Positions 25,430 to 34,665 of a stretch of 64,000 nt of DNA are shown here, one piece after another (position 1 is the stretch's first letter; each line of letters starts with the position of its first letter). The translations under genes were made by a program, and so were the position numbers. Where the stretch lies: the NCBI RefSeq assembly GCF_002210165.1, contig NZ_AQQP01000011.1, positions 62,001 to 126,000 of the forward strand, given 5' to 3'. This stretch comes from Phaeobacter sp. 22II1-1F12B. GTDB taxonomy: Bacteria; Pseudomonadota; Alphaproteobacteria; Rhodobacterales; Rhodobacteraceae. The notes below the pieces were generated by a model. The model saw only the letters and a program-made list of their open reading frames with translations. It was not told where the DNA came from and did no database searches.

Positions 25430-28400
25430 TCAGCCATAACGGTTCCGAACCGCGTCCCAATCGTAGCGCTCGCTGACGGGGCTCAGGATTTCCGCCGCGC
25501 CACCCGCGCCGTCGATCCACGTCTTGAGCCCCTGCTGCAGCGACATCCAGAGCGAATGGGCGCCGGAAAACACTGTGTCGCTCATCATGTTGTCGACCAC
25601 CCGCGTCGGCCGGTCGGCGCCGCGTGTATATAGGATTACGCCGCTTCCATTGTCGGGGGTAAAGCCGAACTGACGATTGCCCGAAACCGGATGCGCGGCA
25701 TCGGCGATCGACCAGATGGTGGAAAAGATCCAGTGATCGTCTCGCTTGCGGGTGCAGGCGACCGAGCCGTCATCGGGGTTCATGTTCGGCCCGCCCATGC
25801 GCATGTCGATATGCAGCACCGCGCCCTCGGGCGATGAGGAGGTCCAGAGCGTGCCCTCGTCGTCGTCATATGGCTCGAAATTGGCGTAGCGGTTGTCGAC
25901 CAGGTCGTTGAGCCTGAGCCGCATCGCCTCGACCAGTGACGGCCCCGTCGCGGTGCTTCCGTCGAGCGTCGGCATTTGGGAGACCCGGACGGGATAATAG
26001 TCGAGATTGATCGGCCCCTCGCCCCGTCGCAGCGGCTGGATCGGCCATTCGTCCCAGAGCGTGAAAGCCGGGGTGATCGCGTTCATCTTGTTGTAAAGCG
26101 TCGTCGAGATCGAGGAAGACGGCGCGAAACGGATGAGGTGCTGCCAGGCGCTGAGATCAGGCAATTCAAATTGCCGCGCCAGACGGGTGGCGCCGAATTG
26201 CTGCGACCGTTGTGTGAACCGGTCGCTCTGGGCGCTTTGGGCGCGCGCCAGACGCCGCGCGGTCTGGGACCGCGCCCACATTGAGCTAAGCCCGGCCGCG
26301 CGGGCGTGATTGCGGTGAAATCCTTGCTGATCAACGGTTTGCGCGCCGAACTGCATCTGGATCATCGCCTCGACCGGCAGCCCGTCCAGCGCCGAGACGC
26401 CCACTTCGAGCGTCATACCGATCTGGTTGCCCTCCTCATCGAAAAGGAAATGCAGCCCCGCCGCGCCGCTGATGCCGGTAGGCAGGGACACGTTGCCGCC
26501 CACCGCATAGGCCCGGCCATCCATCAGATCCGGCCCGCCAGTAAGGATCGTGAGTTGCGCCGACGCGCCGATGCTCGCGATGACACCCATGATAATCGCC
26601 GCCGAGCCGTAATAGCCGATTTTACGGTCGGGCGCGAAAAGCAGACCCGCGCCGAAAGACATACCAGCAGCGACTCCGCCCGAAATCGCCGGCCCGACGC
26701 CGATGGTGATTCCGAGCCGGTCGCTCACCTCGCTCAGGATGCCGATAGCGGCAAGGGTCGGCACCACGCCAACCCCCATCGTTGCGAGACCGTTGATCCC
26801 GGCGAGGGCCGCGAGAAACAGCTTGGCGCGCCAGCCTGTGAAGGTGGTAGCGCCTGGCAGGTGAATCTCGAAACTGTCCTCGGGCGGCTCACCCAGAGAC
26901 CGCACCAGACCCATCGGCTGCGCCGGTGCCGTCTCAGGCGACAGGCCCGCCAGGAACGCCTTGATTTCGTCGCTTGATACGCCCTCCTGCAACAGGCTCT
27001 CGACAACCTCGACGGCTTCGGGGCCGAAATCGCGGGCCTTGGCCACGGCCGGGTCGGCAGCGGTGAGCGCGCGGACGCTTCCGGGCACGCTGAGGCTTGT
27101 GATCGTGTCCTGCAGCGTCGCGGTAAACTCGACGGGCGCCAGCCCTGCTCCAAGCCCAACCTCGACCATGAGGCCGATTGGCGATGGCGGATCGCCAGCC
27201 ATAAGCAGTCGGCCACCACCGACGAGCCCCTCGCCCGCAGAGCCGCCCACCGTGACTGCGCGGCCCGAGAAATTCGACGGTCCGCCCTGCACCACCGTGA
27301 TCTGCAGGGTCAGCGCGCCACCGAGCGAAAATCCTTCGTAAGCATGTTCAAGCCCACCGTAGAAACCGATACGATTGTCGGGCGCGATGAGCATCCCCGC
27401 GCTGAGGCCAAGCCCGACGCCGTCGCCGGCCGCCCCGGCCCCGCCAAGAGCGGCGCCGATGCCAATGGTGACACCGATCTCGTTGGCCATTTCCTGAAAC
27501 AGACGCAAAAGGACGGGCGCCGCCGGATAGCTGACCGCCATCGACGCGATCATCACGTCTAGGAATAGCTGGGCCTGCCAGCCCTCGAGCACAACGCCCG
27601 TGGGCAGTGTCACAGTGGTGCCATCGGCGGCAATTGTCAGCGCCCGGGCACCGCGTCTCGACGCGGCTTTGGCCGGGGCACTGGCATCATCCATAGGTCC
27701 CGGCATCAGGCTGGCCAGAAAATCCGCCACCGCCGCCTCGGCGATGCCGCCTGCGATGATCTCCTCGACCCGCTGTGGGATCTCGCCGCCAAAGCGGCTG
27801 GCCAGCCGCGCGGCGGTTGGTGCCGCGGTGAGCGCGTGCGCCCGCCCCGACCGGCCGGCGCGGCGCTGCGCACCGGCGCGCAATGAGCGCGTAACCGAAA
27901 GCTGCGCATCGGCGGGGAAATGCACGATCTGCAGGCCAAGGAAGCCTTCGGCTGCGACCATCTCCTCGTATTTCGGCAGGAAATCGGACACCTTCTCGTC
28001 AAAGCTGCGCCCGACGCCGATTGGTGCGGGATCATGCACCCGCAGATAGGTGCCATCGGCGGTTCCGTCGCCGTGGATGCCATAGACCACACGGGCATGC
28101 ACCGCCCAGGATTTGCCGGGCGCCTCGTCAGTGACCAGCATCAGCGGCCCGAAATCGCGCAGCATACCGGCCCAGGCCTCGGTCGTGTAAGAGGCGGCGG
28201 GCTCCGCCAGCAGACCCGCAGCCGTGACGAACTGCGCAGTGCGCGCGCCGGACAGGCCGGTATCGTCGCGGAAGATCTGCAGCCACGGTCCCCCGAGCGC
28301 CGCGAGATTGGTCTCGATCGTGCGGGACTGGTTGTTGGCCCAGTTGCGCAGCATGGTGTAGCTCGCCGCCCAGCAACTCATAGGCGTTGGCTGCGGCACG

Positions 28401-29212
28401 AGATCGACGATGCCCGGAACGGTGTAGTCCAGCGCGCTTGCGGCTCGGGCCATCCGGCCCCGGCGGCCAAGCCCACGGGCCTTGCGGCGAAGGCTCATCG
28501 CGCCAGAACGGCCATCCTCGAGAAAGACGATATTGACTCGGTCGGTGCTCCCGGCGAGGGCTTCGGCCTCGAATTTCGGCAGGAACGCCGCAACGCTCTC
28601 CTGATATTGCCGCCCGCCCGCCGGGTCGATGATGTCGAGCATCGTGCCAGCGCCGGTGCCGTCGCCATGGATACCGTGCAGGATGCGGCCATGGATGCCA
28701 GCGGATTCGCTCGTGGTGATCCAGATCGGCCCGTGGTTGCGCATCAGATCGGCCCAGCCTTCGGCTGACAGGTTGGTGCCCGCCATGTTGCCGAGCCGAG
28801 CATCGCGCATCAGATCGTCTTTCTTGGCGCTGCTCAAACCGGCATTGGTGTCGTAGAGCGTGCGGTATTCGGCCCCCACCTCGCTGGTGACGTCCTCGAT
28901 CGTCCGGGTCTGCCGGTCGCGCCACGAAAACAGGATGGTCAGCGCGGTGGCCCAACAGGCCATGCTCTTGGGCTGGGCCATCACCAAAACGGGTTCGGGA
29001 ACGGAATAGTCGATAGCGCCAAGCGCACGGGCGCGGCGCGCCAGCCCGCCGGGACGCGGCCCCTTGACGCGGCTCATCGCGGCCTTCACCGCGCCCGAGC
29101 CGGATTTGGCGCCGGTCGCGGGTTTCGGCTGCGCTGCGGCCTTGCGGCGGCGGGGTCTCCCGCGGGACTGGAGCGCGATCTCGCGTTCGATGTCTTCGAG
29201 AAATCCGGGCAT
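25430..29212 (-). CDS. 1260-residue protein with two papain-like (AvrRpt2/C70-type) domains
   Basis: Last gene of the island operon; Shine-Dalgarno ggagg before ATG 29212. Residues 4-16 (FLEDIEREIALQS) form a tag shared with the preceding gene. Two tandem papain-like cysteine peptidase domains follow: copy 1 at about 66-232 (QPKSMACWA Cys86, His174, Asp196) and copy 2 at about 260-435 (QPTPMSCWA Cys280, His372, Asp394). Two similar glycine-rich hydrophobic domains come next, at about 473-705 and 726-955 (each with a PDxxIGxYG motif: APDNRIGFYGG, APDRKIGYYGS), and then a unique C-terminal domain (about 1015-1260). Arg-rich linkers separate the domains. No signal peptide. Function unknown; probably a multidomain protease effector. 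Confidence 0.8.
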   Translation of the reverse strand: MPGFLEDIEREIALQSRGRPRRRKAAAQPKPATGAKSGSGAVKAAMSRVKGPRPGGLARRARALGAIDYSVPEPVLVMAQPKSMACWATALTILFSWRDRQTRTIEDVTSEVGAEYRTLYDTNAGLSSAKKDDLMRDARLGNMAGTNLSAEGWADLMRNHGPIWITTSESAGIHGRILHGIHGDGTGAGTMLDIIDPAGGRQYQESVAAFLPKFEAEALAGSTDRVNIVFLEDGRSGAMSLRRKARGLGRRGRMARAASALDYTVPGIVDLVPQPTPMSCWAASYTMLRNWANNQSRTIETNLAALGGPWLQIFRDDTGLSGARTAQFVTAAGLLAEPAASYTTEAWAGMLRDFGPLMLVTDEAPGKSWAVHARVVYGIHGDGTADGTYLRVHDPAPIGVGRSFDEKVSDFLPKYEEMVAAEGFLGLQIVHFPADAQLSVTRSLRAGAQRRAGRSGRAHALTAAPTAARLASRFGGEIPQRVEEIIAGGIAEAAVADFLASLMPGPMDDASAPAKAASRRGARALTIAADGTTVTLPTGVVLEGWQAQLFLDVMIASMAVSYPAAPVLLRLFQEMANEIGVTIGIGAALGGAGAAGDGVGLGLSAGMLIAPDNRIGFYGGLEHAYEGFSLGGALTLQITVVQGGPSNFSGRAVTVGGSAGEGLVGGGRLLMAGDPPSPIGLMVEVGLGAGLAPVEFTATLQDTITSLSVPGSVRALTAADPAVAKARDFGPEAVEVVESLLQEGVSSDEIKAFLAGLSPETAPAQPMGLVRSLGEPPEDSFEIHLPGATTFTGWRAKLFLAALAGINGLATMGVGVVPTLAAIGILSEVSDRLGITIGVGPAISGGVAAGMSFGAGLLFAPDRKIGYYGSAAIIMGVIASIGASAQLTILTGGPDLMDGRAYAVGGNVSLPTGISGAAGLHFLFDEEGNQIGMTLEVGVSALDGLPVEAMIQMQFGAQTVDQQGFHRNHARAAGLSSMWARSQTARRLARAQSAQSDRFTQRSQQFGATRLARQFELPDLSAWQHLIRFAPSSSISTTLYNKMNAITPAFTLWDEWPIQPLRRGEGPINLDYYPVRVSQMPTLDGSTATGPSLVEAMRLRLNDLVDNRYANFEPYDDDEGTLWTSSSPEGAVLHIDMRMGGPNMNPDDGSVACTRKRDDHWIFSTIWSIADAAHPVSGNRQFGFTPDNGSGVILYTRGADRPTRVVDNMMSDTVFSGAHSLWMSLQQGLKTWIDGAGGAAEILSPVSERYDWDAVRNRYG

Positions 29213-29239
29213 GGCAGCCTCCGTCGACTAGGTTAGCCC

Positions 29240-30997
29240 TCAGGCATGGGCCAGTATCAGCGGCATCGGACGCGCCGCATCGTGGAAAATCTTGAGCAAT
29301 TCGCGGTGATCGAGCGCCCTGTAGACGCCAGCCTCGGCGCCATTGAGCGCGGCGACGAGAAACGGTTTGCCCTCGGGCAGATGACCGCCATGGGCCACGA
29401 TCCGCACCGGGCCAGCCTCAGCCACGCCGATCGCGGCGAGCCCGACATGGGCCAGAAGCGCGCCAAGCCGCTCGGGATCGCGGGCCAGATCGCCGTTCTC
29501 CGTGCTCAGGCCGAAATGGTCGGCGGCTTCAATTAATCCGGCGGGCGGCGCACCAAAGGCGTCCCATCCGGCCCGCGCCATGGTCACGTCAATCGCCTCC
29601 TTCGGCAAATCGTGCAGATGGGCTACCAGCGTGGCGGCAGCCGCCGCCCCCGCATCAAGCCCCTCGGCCGCGCGGATCACGACCGGGCCCTCGACCGTGG
29701 CGGAAGTTGGCGGCGCAGTTGGCGCAGTCGGTGGCTGCACGGCTGCAGGTGCTTGTTGTACGGCGTCAGGTGCGTTCTCAGGCGCGGCGTCAGGCTCGGC
29801 CGCCGGTGGCGCTGCGTCTGCGGCCGGAGGGGGCGGCGCAGGCTCTGTTGCGTCTCCCGCCGGGGCCGCTGCGTCAGAGCTCGCGGGCGGTGCGTCGGCA
29901 GCGGGTGGCGGCGTCTCACCCGCCGACAGGATCGCGCTCAATTCGCGGCCGATCTCGTGATCCTGCAGCGCGGCGGATGCAGACCCAGCCGTCGCTCGCG
30001 TGTCCGAGTGGCCCGACGCCGCGCCGCTGTCGCGGTCAAGCTCGGCCTCGAAAGCGCGCAATTGCTCGGACAGATCGAAGGAGCCCATGTCGAACGCGTT
30101 AGAAAATTGCGCCGCCTCGCCCAGCCGGTCGAAGAATTGATGGCCCAGCGTCGAGGGCACCCCGGATTGGCCGGCCCGGCCCTGCTGGCCCGGTGCCCCC
30201 GCGTCATCATCGTCCTCGGGCCCGGGCGGATCGTCGGGCATATCCTCGGCACGCTGGTGCTTGAGCCGCCGCGCCTCGCTCGCCATGGCGCCAAGTTGTT
30301 GGCCGAAGGCGCGGTTGTCCTCGCGCATCGAGCTTAAGCCAGACGCTTCCGCCATCAGCTTCTGCAGCAATTCATCGGCCTCTGCAGCATCCGAGGCACC
30401 GCCGGGGGCCAGTACGCGCTCAGCCTCTGCGGTGGGCGCGGCCGGAGCCGTCGGAGCTGCGGGAGCGGCTTGTGGACTCTGCGAGCCGGGCGGCGTCTGC
30501 GGCGCAGCAGCCGGAGCGAGCGCCGGTTGGGCCGGCCCGTTTGCCGGGGCCCGGGGCGCGGAAGGCTCGACGGGCGCCAGCGTCCTGTCGACGGGCGCAG
30601 CCTCGGGCGGCGCTTCCGCTGGCAGACCGGCAACAGATTCGGGACTATTCACCTCGCCCGGCGCGGCAAATTCGGGCATGACCGCCGACAGGCTCCAGCC
30701 AAGCCCGACCGATGCTTTTGCCGCAGATTGCGCCGTGGCCTGTGCGTGGCAGGCCTTGCGACGACGCGCCTCGCGCCGCAGCGCAGCCGCCGCCGTGCTT
30801 TCGCCCGGCAGATCGACGCGGATCGCTTGACCCAGATCGGGCGCGAGAGAGCGGGTGCGCGCGACCTCGCCCAGCGACAGTGACCCTGTCATCGAATCCG
30901 CCGTCCGTCGCGCTGCCGCGCGGCGTTTGACGGCGCCACTTTGGCGGGCGATTTCGTCCTGTAGGTCCGACAGAAAGCTTGTCCGCTGTTTGCGCAT
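29240..30997 (-). CDS. 585-residue Ala/Pro-rich protein with shared N-terminal tag
   Basis: Starts 4 bp after the preceding stop. Residues 8-20 (FLSDLQDEIARQS) align with residues 4-16 of the next gene's product, and both are followed by an Arg/Ala-rich stretch. RTRSL (47-51) matches the motif seen in other island proteins. The middle (about 110-440) is low-complexity Ala/Pro/Gly, presumably disordered. The last 135 residues look folded (AGWDAFGAPPAGLIEAADHFGL ... VRIVAHGGHLPEGKPFLVAALNG ... GVYRALDHRELLKIFHDA) and could be a C39-like or regulatory papain-like lobe without an obvious catalytic Cys. That last idea is inference. No family recognised. Confidence 0.7.
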   Translation of the reverse strand: MRKQRTSFLSDLQDEIARQSGAVKRRAAARRTADSMTGSLSLGEVARTRSLAPDLGQAIRVDLPGESTAAAALRREARRRKACHAQATAQSAAKASVGLGWSLSAVMPEFAAPGEVNSPESVAGLPAEAPPEAAPVDRTLAPVEPSAPRAPANGPAQPALAPAAAPQTPPGSQSPQAAPAAPTAPAAPTAEAERVLAPGGASDAAEADELLQKLMAEASGLSSMREDNRAFGQQLGAMASEARRLKHQRAEDMPDDPPGPEDDDDAGAPGQQGRAGQSGVPSTLGHQFFDRLGEAAQFSNAFDMGSFDLSEQLRAFEAELDRDSGAASGHSDTRATAGSASAALQDHEIGRELSAILSAGETPPPAADAPPASSDAAAPAGDATEPAPPPPAADAAPPAAEPDAAPENAPDAVQQAPAAVQPPTAPTAPPTSATVEGPVVIRAAEGLDAGAAAAATLVAHLHDLPKEAIDVTMARAGWDAFGAPPAGLIEAADHFGLSTENGDLARDPERLGALLAHVGLAAIGVAEAGPVRIVAHGGHLPEGKPFLVAALNGAEAGVYRALDHRELLKIFHDAARPMPLILAHA

Positions 30998-31001
30998 CGC
31001 T

Positions 31002-31760
31002 CTATCCCTTCACCGAAAGCCGGATCACCGCATGGGGATCCAGCGCCACGAGCAACCGGTTGTCACCGCTGCGCAAAAGCCCCTTGCGCGCCCGCAGAAC
31101 CAGCCGGTCTTGACGCGCCTCGCTCACCTCCACCGCTTCGCCATTGAGACGTGCCGCTGGCCGCATCCCGGCGCCGATGGCCAGTTCGCGGCCGCTCAGA
31201 TGCAGGGCGATGGCGTCCCCCTCAGGCCGCGCCGACAGGCTGAAGACGCTGGGCCCACGGCTGCTGCGCTTGGTCTTGTTGATCAGGTTGGCAAGATTGG
31301 CGTAATCGACTTTGGTACCACCGCCGGTCTTTTCCTCGATCACCTTGCCAAGATCGACATCCTCCCGCCTGATCCGCTCCAGATCACTGGCGCGCGTCAC
31401 CCCAACCTTCTGCAGCGAACGCTTCACCTTGGGATCGAGATCCTCGATTTCGGCAATCGTGACATCGTCGCGGGTCGTCGGCTGATTGGCGCTATCGCGG
31501 ATTTGGCGGTCGGTGATCGAGCCGAGCTGGAACGAGATGCGCGAGGCGCCATCTTCACCGGGTCGGGCATTGGCAAAGCGTAGATCGCCGTCACGGTAAT
31601 CGGGAAAGATATGCAGATCGAGCGCGAGATCCTTCACCGTGTAAGTCAGCTTGCGTGTCAGCCCCTTGACCGCGAGCGTGTCCTGCGCGCGGTCAAGCTC
31701 AAGGATGAGCGCGTCGAGAAAGCCCTCGAGGGGCCAGTATTGCTTGGCCGTCTCAGCCAT
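31002..31760 (-). CDS. island protein, 252 residues, helix-hairpin-helix-like middle
   Basis: ATG 31760 overlaps the preceding stop by 8 bp and has the Shine-Dalgarno aggagag. The N-terminal half (YWPLEGFLDALILELDRAQDTLAVKG...) is helical then beta-rich. Residues about 107-150 (DLDPKVKRSLQKVGVTRASDLERI) resemble a helix-hairpin-helix or Ser/Thr-rich DNA-contact unit, but no DNA role is proven. The C-terminal third is a beta domain (ALHLSGRELAIGAGMRPAARLNGEAVEV). No signal peptide or catalytic motif. Unassigned; probably a structural partner. Confidence 0.65.
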   Translation of the reverse strand: MAETAKQYWPLEGFLDALILELDRAQDTLAVKGLTRKLTYTVKDLALDLHIFPDYRDGDLRFANARPGEDGASRISFQLGSITDRQIRDSANQPTTRDDVTIAEIEDLDPKVKRSLQKVGVTRASDLERIRREDVDLGKVIEEKTGGGTKVDYANLANLINKTKRSSRGPSVFSLSARPEGDAIALHLSGRELAIGAGMRPAARLNGEAVEVSEARQDRLVLRARKGLLRSGDNRLLVALDPHAVIRLSVKG

Positions 31761-32070
31761 CGCCCTGGCTCTCCTGCCGGGTGGTCTTCTGCGGTTCCGC
31801 CGAGATGGTCATCCGCATCCGGTGCCAGACAGGCATCACGCCGGTCTCGAAGGTCTGGGTCGGCGGGCTCATCGCCACCGTCAGCGCTGCGCCCTGCCCT
31901 GCCTCCGGGTCCGCCGCACTCACCTCGATCTCGAAGGGCAGATCGATTTTCAATTGGTCGAGATAGAGCGGCTGGTCCGGCCCGGTGGCGGGCAGATCGT
32001 CGATTACCTCGCTGACCAGACGCACGAAATCGGCTGCCGAGGGAAAGCTGTCGCGGGCTTCAAGTGGCAT
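31753..32070 (-). CDS. island protein, 105 residues
   Basis: ATG 32070 overlaps the end of the 862-residue gene by 11 bp, and its stop overlaps the next start by 8 bp, so it is translationally coupled on both sides. The product has a short helical start (SAADFVRLVSEVIDDLP) followed by a beta-rich part (LYLDQLKIDLPFEIEV, ALTVAMSPPTQTFETG, HRMRMTISAEP). Its small size and coupling suggest a subunit made in fixed ratio with the adjacent proteins. No family recognised. Confidence 0.65.
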   Translation of the reverse strand: MPLEARDSFPSAADFVRLVSEVIDDLPATGPDQPLYLDQLKIDLPFEIEVSAADPEAGQGAALTVAMSPPTQTFETGVMPVWHRMRMTISAEPQKTTRQESQGDG

Positions 32071-34648
32071 AGGCGGGCCTCCGTGATCGCGACGGTGAAC
32101 GGCTGCGTCCCTTGCCATGCGCACGGCGGCGCGAACGCGCCTGCGCCTCGGCTTCCGCCGGGGCATCGGGATGGGTCGCCCGCGTCGGCTCGGGCGCCAG
32201 CGTCGCCTGACGCTCGAACACCTTTTTCATACCATTGAGCATCTCCGGCGCCTCTTTGCCGCCGGGCTCGACATCACCGTCATCGACGTCGCGCCCCGAG
32301 GTGCGGTAGCCCGCAAAGGTCACCGAAACGGGGATCGGAAAGGCCAGTTCCTCCTCGGCGATCGCCTGCACCCGCCCGAGATCGTCGGTGCTCTCGACGC
32401 GGTTGAGGGTGATCTTGCCGAGCTTGACCCCGAGATAGGCCCAGATCGTGCCGGTCTTTCCGGCAAGCCCGCGGATCTCGAGCCGGGTCTTGGCTGCCAA
32501 TGTCATCCGCTTCGCAAAGGCGGTCGAACGCAAAACCGTCTCGGCCTGCGGGCTGATCGGGCCGCCATCGGGCATCAGCTCCTCGCGCAGATCGATGAAC
32601 GTCGACAGCGGGATCGTGGTCTCGGCCAAAAGCCGCGCTTTGACCCGCGGGCCGCCCTCGCTCTCGGTCCGCATCCGCGTCGGTTTGCGGTCGGTGCCGC
32701 CCGATCCCGGCCGCACGCCGACCCGGTAGGTCAGATCGAAATCATAGCCCTTGCGGTCGCGGTCGAACGGCCCACTCCAGATTTCGTGCCAGACCGCGCG
32801 GTCGGCCACCGGATCGGCCAGAGCGACGACCTCGCCGTCCAGTTCGACCCGCTCAAAAGAGGTCTCGCCCAGGGCAACGACCTCCTGCTGGATCGAGGTG
32901 CCGCGCGGCTTACCGCTTTTGTTTTTCCAGATCACGTGCATGCAAAGCAGGTAGCGCCGCCCGGGATCCAGCACCCTGAGCACGTCGGCCGGGATCGCTA
33001 TCGGCTGCGGCAGTGGACCCGCCTGTATATCGCCCTTGGGCCCCTTGCCTTTGACGAGAATTTCCAGCGTTTCCGCATCCTTGACGAAGATCCTCACCTG
33101 ACCGTCGGGGATGGTGCGCGGCGTGTCGACGGTCAATTCAATGCCCCAGTCGCTGCCGATCTTGTAACCGGCCAGTTCCACCCCCTGCACATCAATCGCC
33201 GGACCCTCGGTGATCCCCAGCTTGACCGCACCGACGCGCTTGTAGCGCGGCTCCTCGCGGCCCGCCTGCTGCAGGCCTAGGCTCATGCTGGCCAAAAGCG
33301 CGGTCAATTCGGGATCCTCATGGCCCGGGGTGAGCTGCCGCAGGTGGCTGAGATCCTGTTCGTGGGATTGGATGCCCAGCTTCATGAAATCCTTGATGCC
33401 GTTGATGATGGTGCCCATGTGCTGGTTTGGCGCGTTGATCGCGGCCTGCACCGTTTGCGGGTTGAGCACGTTCTGCAGGATCGGCGCGAGCGCCGGCAGC
33501 GCGGCAAGCAGGGCCGGCGCGACGAAGGCTTCCGAGCGGGGGCCTGCCGCCATCCCGGCCGAAGCACTGCGTCTTGGGCGCGCGCGGTAGCGGTCCGCCG
33601 CGCCAATCGAACGGGCCCGGGCGACAAGGCTCTGCGCGCTGGCGCCGCCACCGGTTTGCGCCGTCTGCGACGAGCCGCGAGGGGTGTTCGTAGCGTTGTT
33701 CGCGGCGGCTGCGGTCTGCGGCATCGCCTGGATCGCCTGACGCAAGAGATCGACCAGCATCCGCTGCATCGCCGCATCGCCAACGGCTCCCGAAGAGGCC
33801 CCGGGCGCAGCGCCGCGAGCGCCGCCGGAGGACGGAGCGGCTGGTGCGACTTGCGCAGAAGGTGGCGCGGGCGGCGTCGGCAGGCCGGGCATCATCCCCC
33901 CCAGCAAGCTGCCGATCGCGGGGGCGACCGCGTTCAGGGTCGGGGCAAGCTGCGCCACGGCCGGGCCAAGCCCCTGCAATGCGCCGATCACCTGCGGCGC
34001 AAGGCTTCCGATAGCGCTCACAATGGCACCGATCCCGGCCGCCTCGGAGACCGGCATCCGTCGCAGGGCGGGCCGATGGGTGCCAGCGGACAGGACGGTC
34101 ATCGCGTAAGCGCCGGGCAGATGCGTCGCGCGGGCGTTGCCGGACGGGCTCCGGTAAGTGCTCCGGTGGTGGCTCATGGCCTGACCTCCTTGCTCATAGG
34201 TAATTCCGGCGGGTCCCGGCGGGCGCATCTCGGCCTGGGCATCGCGTCGTATGCGGGCGATGTCGCGAGCGGGCGGGCTGAGATCAAAGTCACGGCCGCT
34301 CCAATCGCTGCGGGTGCGGGCGCCGCTGCGGGCGCGGACCTCGCGCACCTCAGAGACGGCCTGACCGCTGCCGCCGCGTTCCCGGGCAGAGACCAGTTGC
34401 ACAAAGCGCGTCTCGCGGTCGAAGAGCCGCGAGGGCAGCCGAACGCGCGCCCGGCCACGTCGGCTCTCGGGGATCGGACCCTCGACCGGCCCCTCCCAGA
34501 CGATCTCGGAGAGCGCCGCGCCCCAGGTTCCGTCCTCGCGCGGCTCGGTGCCGACTCGCAGCCGGTAGAACCGGTTTTCGCCAATCTCGATCTCGAAGAC
34601 GTCATCGGATCCCGATGCTCCCATGTGGTTGAGGATGGCGAGGGCCAT
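32060..34648 (-). CDS. 862-residue island protein with internal start signal
   Basis: Three parts. Residues 1-157 form a beta-rich N-terminal domain (DVFEIEIGENRFYRLRVG...). From Met158, directly after the Shine-Dalgarno aaggagg (34191-34185, 7 nt spacing), the region holds hydrophobic repeats (GAIVSAIGSLAPQVIGALQG, about 205-255), a Pro/Ala linker and RARSIGAADRY (344-354). The C-terminal half (about 430-790) looks like several beta-sandwich domains (AIDVQGVELAGYKIGSDWGIELTV...). The tail is Arg/Ser-rich (RSRSPSRSRR). No signal peptide. It may be a fusion, or may give two products. No family recognised. Confidence 0.72.
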   Translation of the reverse strand: MALAILNHMGASGSDDVFEIEIGENRFYRLRVGTEPREDGTWGAALSEIVWEGPVEGPIPESRRGRARVRLPSRLFDRETRFVQLVSARERGGSGQAVSEVREVRARSGARTRSDWSGRDFDLSPPARDIARIRRDAQAEMRPPGPAGITYEQGGQAMSHHRSTYRSPSGNARATHLPGAYAMTVLSAGTHRPALRRMPVSEAAGIGAIVSAIGSLAPQVIGALQGLGPAVAQLAPTLNAVAPAIGSLLGGMMPGLPTPPAPPSAQVAPAAPSSGGARGAAPGASSGAVGDAAMQRMLVDLLRQAIQAMPQTAAAANNATNTPRGSSQTAQTGGGASAQSLVARARSIGAADRYRARPRRSASAGMAAGPRSEAFVAPALLAALPALAPILQNVLNPQTVQAAINAPNQHMGTIINGIKDFMKLGIQSHEQDLSHLRQLTPGHEDPELTALLASMSLGLQQAGREEPRYKRVGAVKLGITEGPAIDVQGVELAGYKIGSDWGIELTVDTPRTIPDGQVRIFVKDAETLEILVKGKGPKGDIQAGPLPQPIAIPADVLRVLDPGRRYLLCMHVIWKNKSGKPRGTSIQQEVVALGETSFERVELDGEVVALADPVADRAVWHEIWSGPFDRDRKGYDFDLTYRVGVRPGSGGTDRKPTRMRTESEGGPRVKARLLAETTIPLSTFIDLREELMPDGGPISPQAETVLRSTAFAKRMTLAAKTRLEIRGLAGKTGTIWAYLGVKLGKITLNRVESTDDLGRVQAIAEEELAFPIPVSVTFAGYRTSGRDVDDGDVEPGGKEAPEMLNGMKKVFERQATLAPEPTRATHPDAPAEAEAQARSRRRAHGKGRSRSPSRSRRPAYAT
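34177..34191 (-). promoter_or_regulatory. strong internal ribosome binding site
   Basis: aaggagg lies 7 nt upstream of an in-frame ATG at 34177 inside the 862-residue gene. This would start a 705-residue shorter product (MSHHRST...). It is the best Shine-Dalgarno in the operon, better than that of the annotated gene start. Confidence 0.6.
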
Positions 34649-34665
34649 GGGCGGCCCCCGATTGC

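Noticed and set aside
29600-30700. Long repetitive region suggestive of a DNA repeat array
   Set aside because: It is the Ala/Pro-rich coding part of the 585-residue protein; the pattern comes from biased amino-acid use, not from unit repeats.
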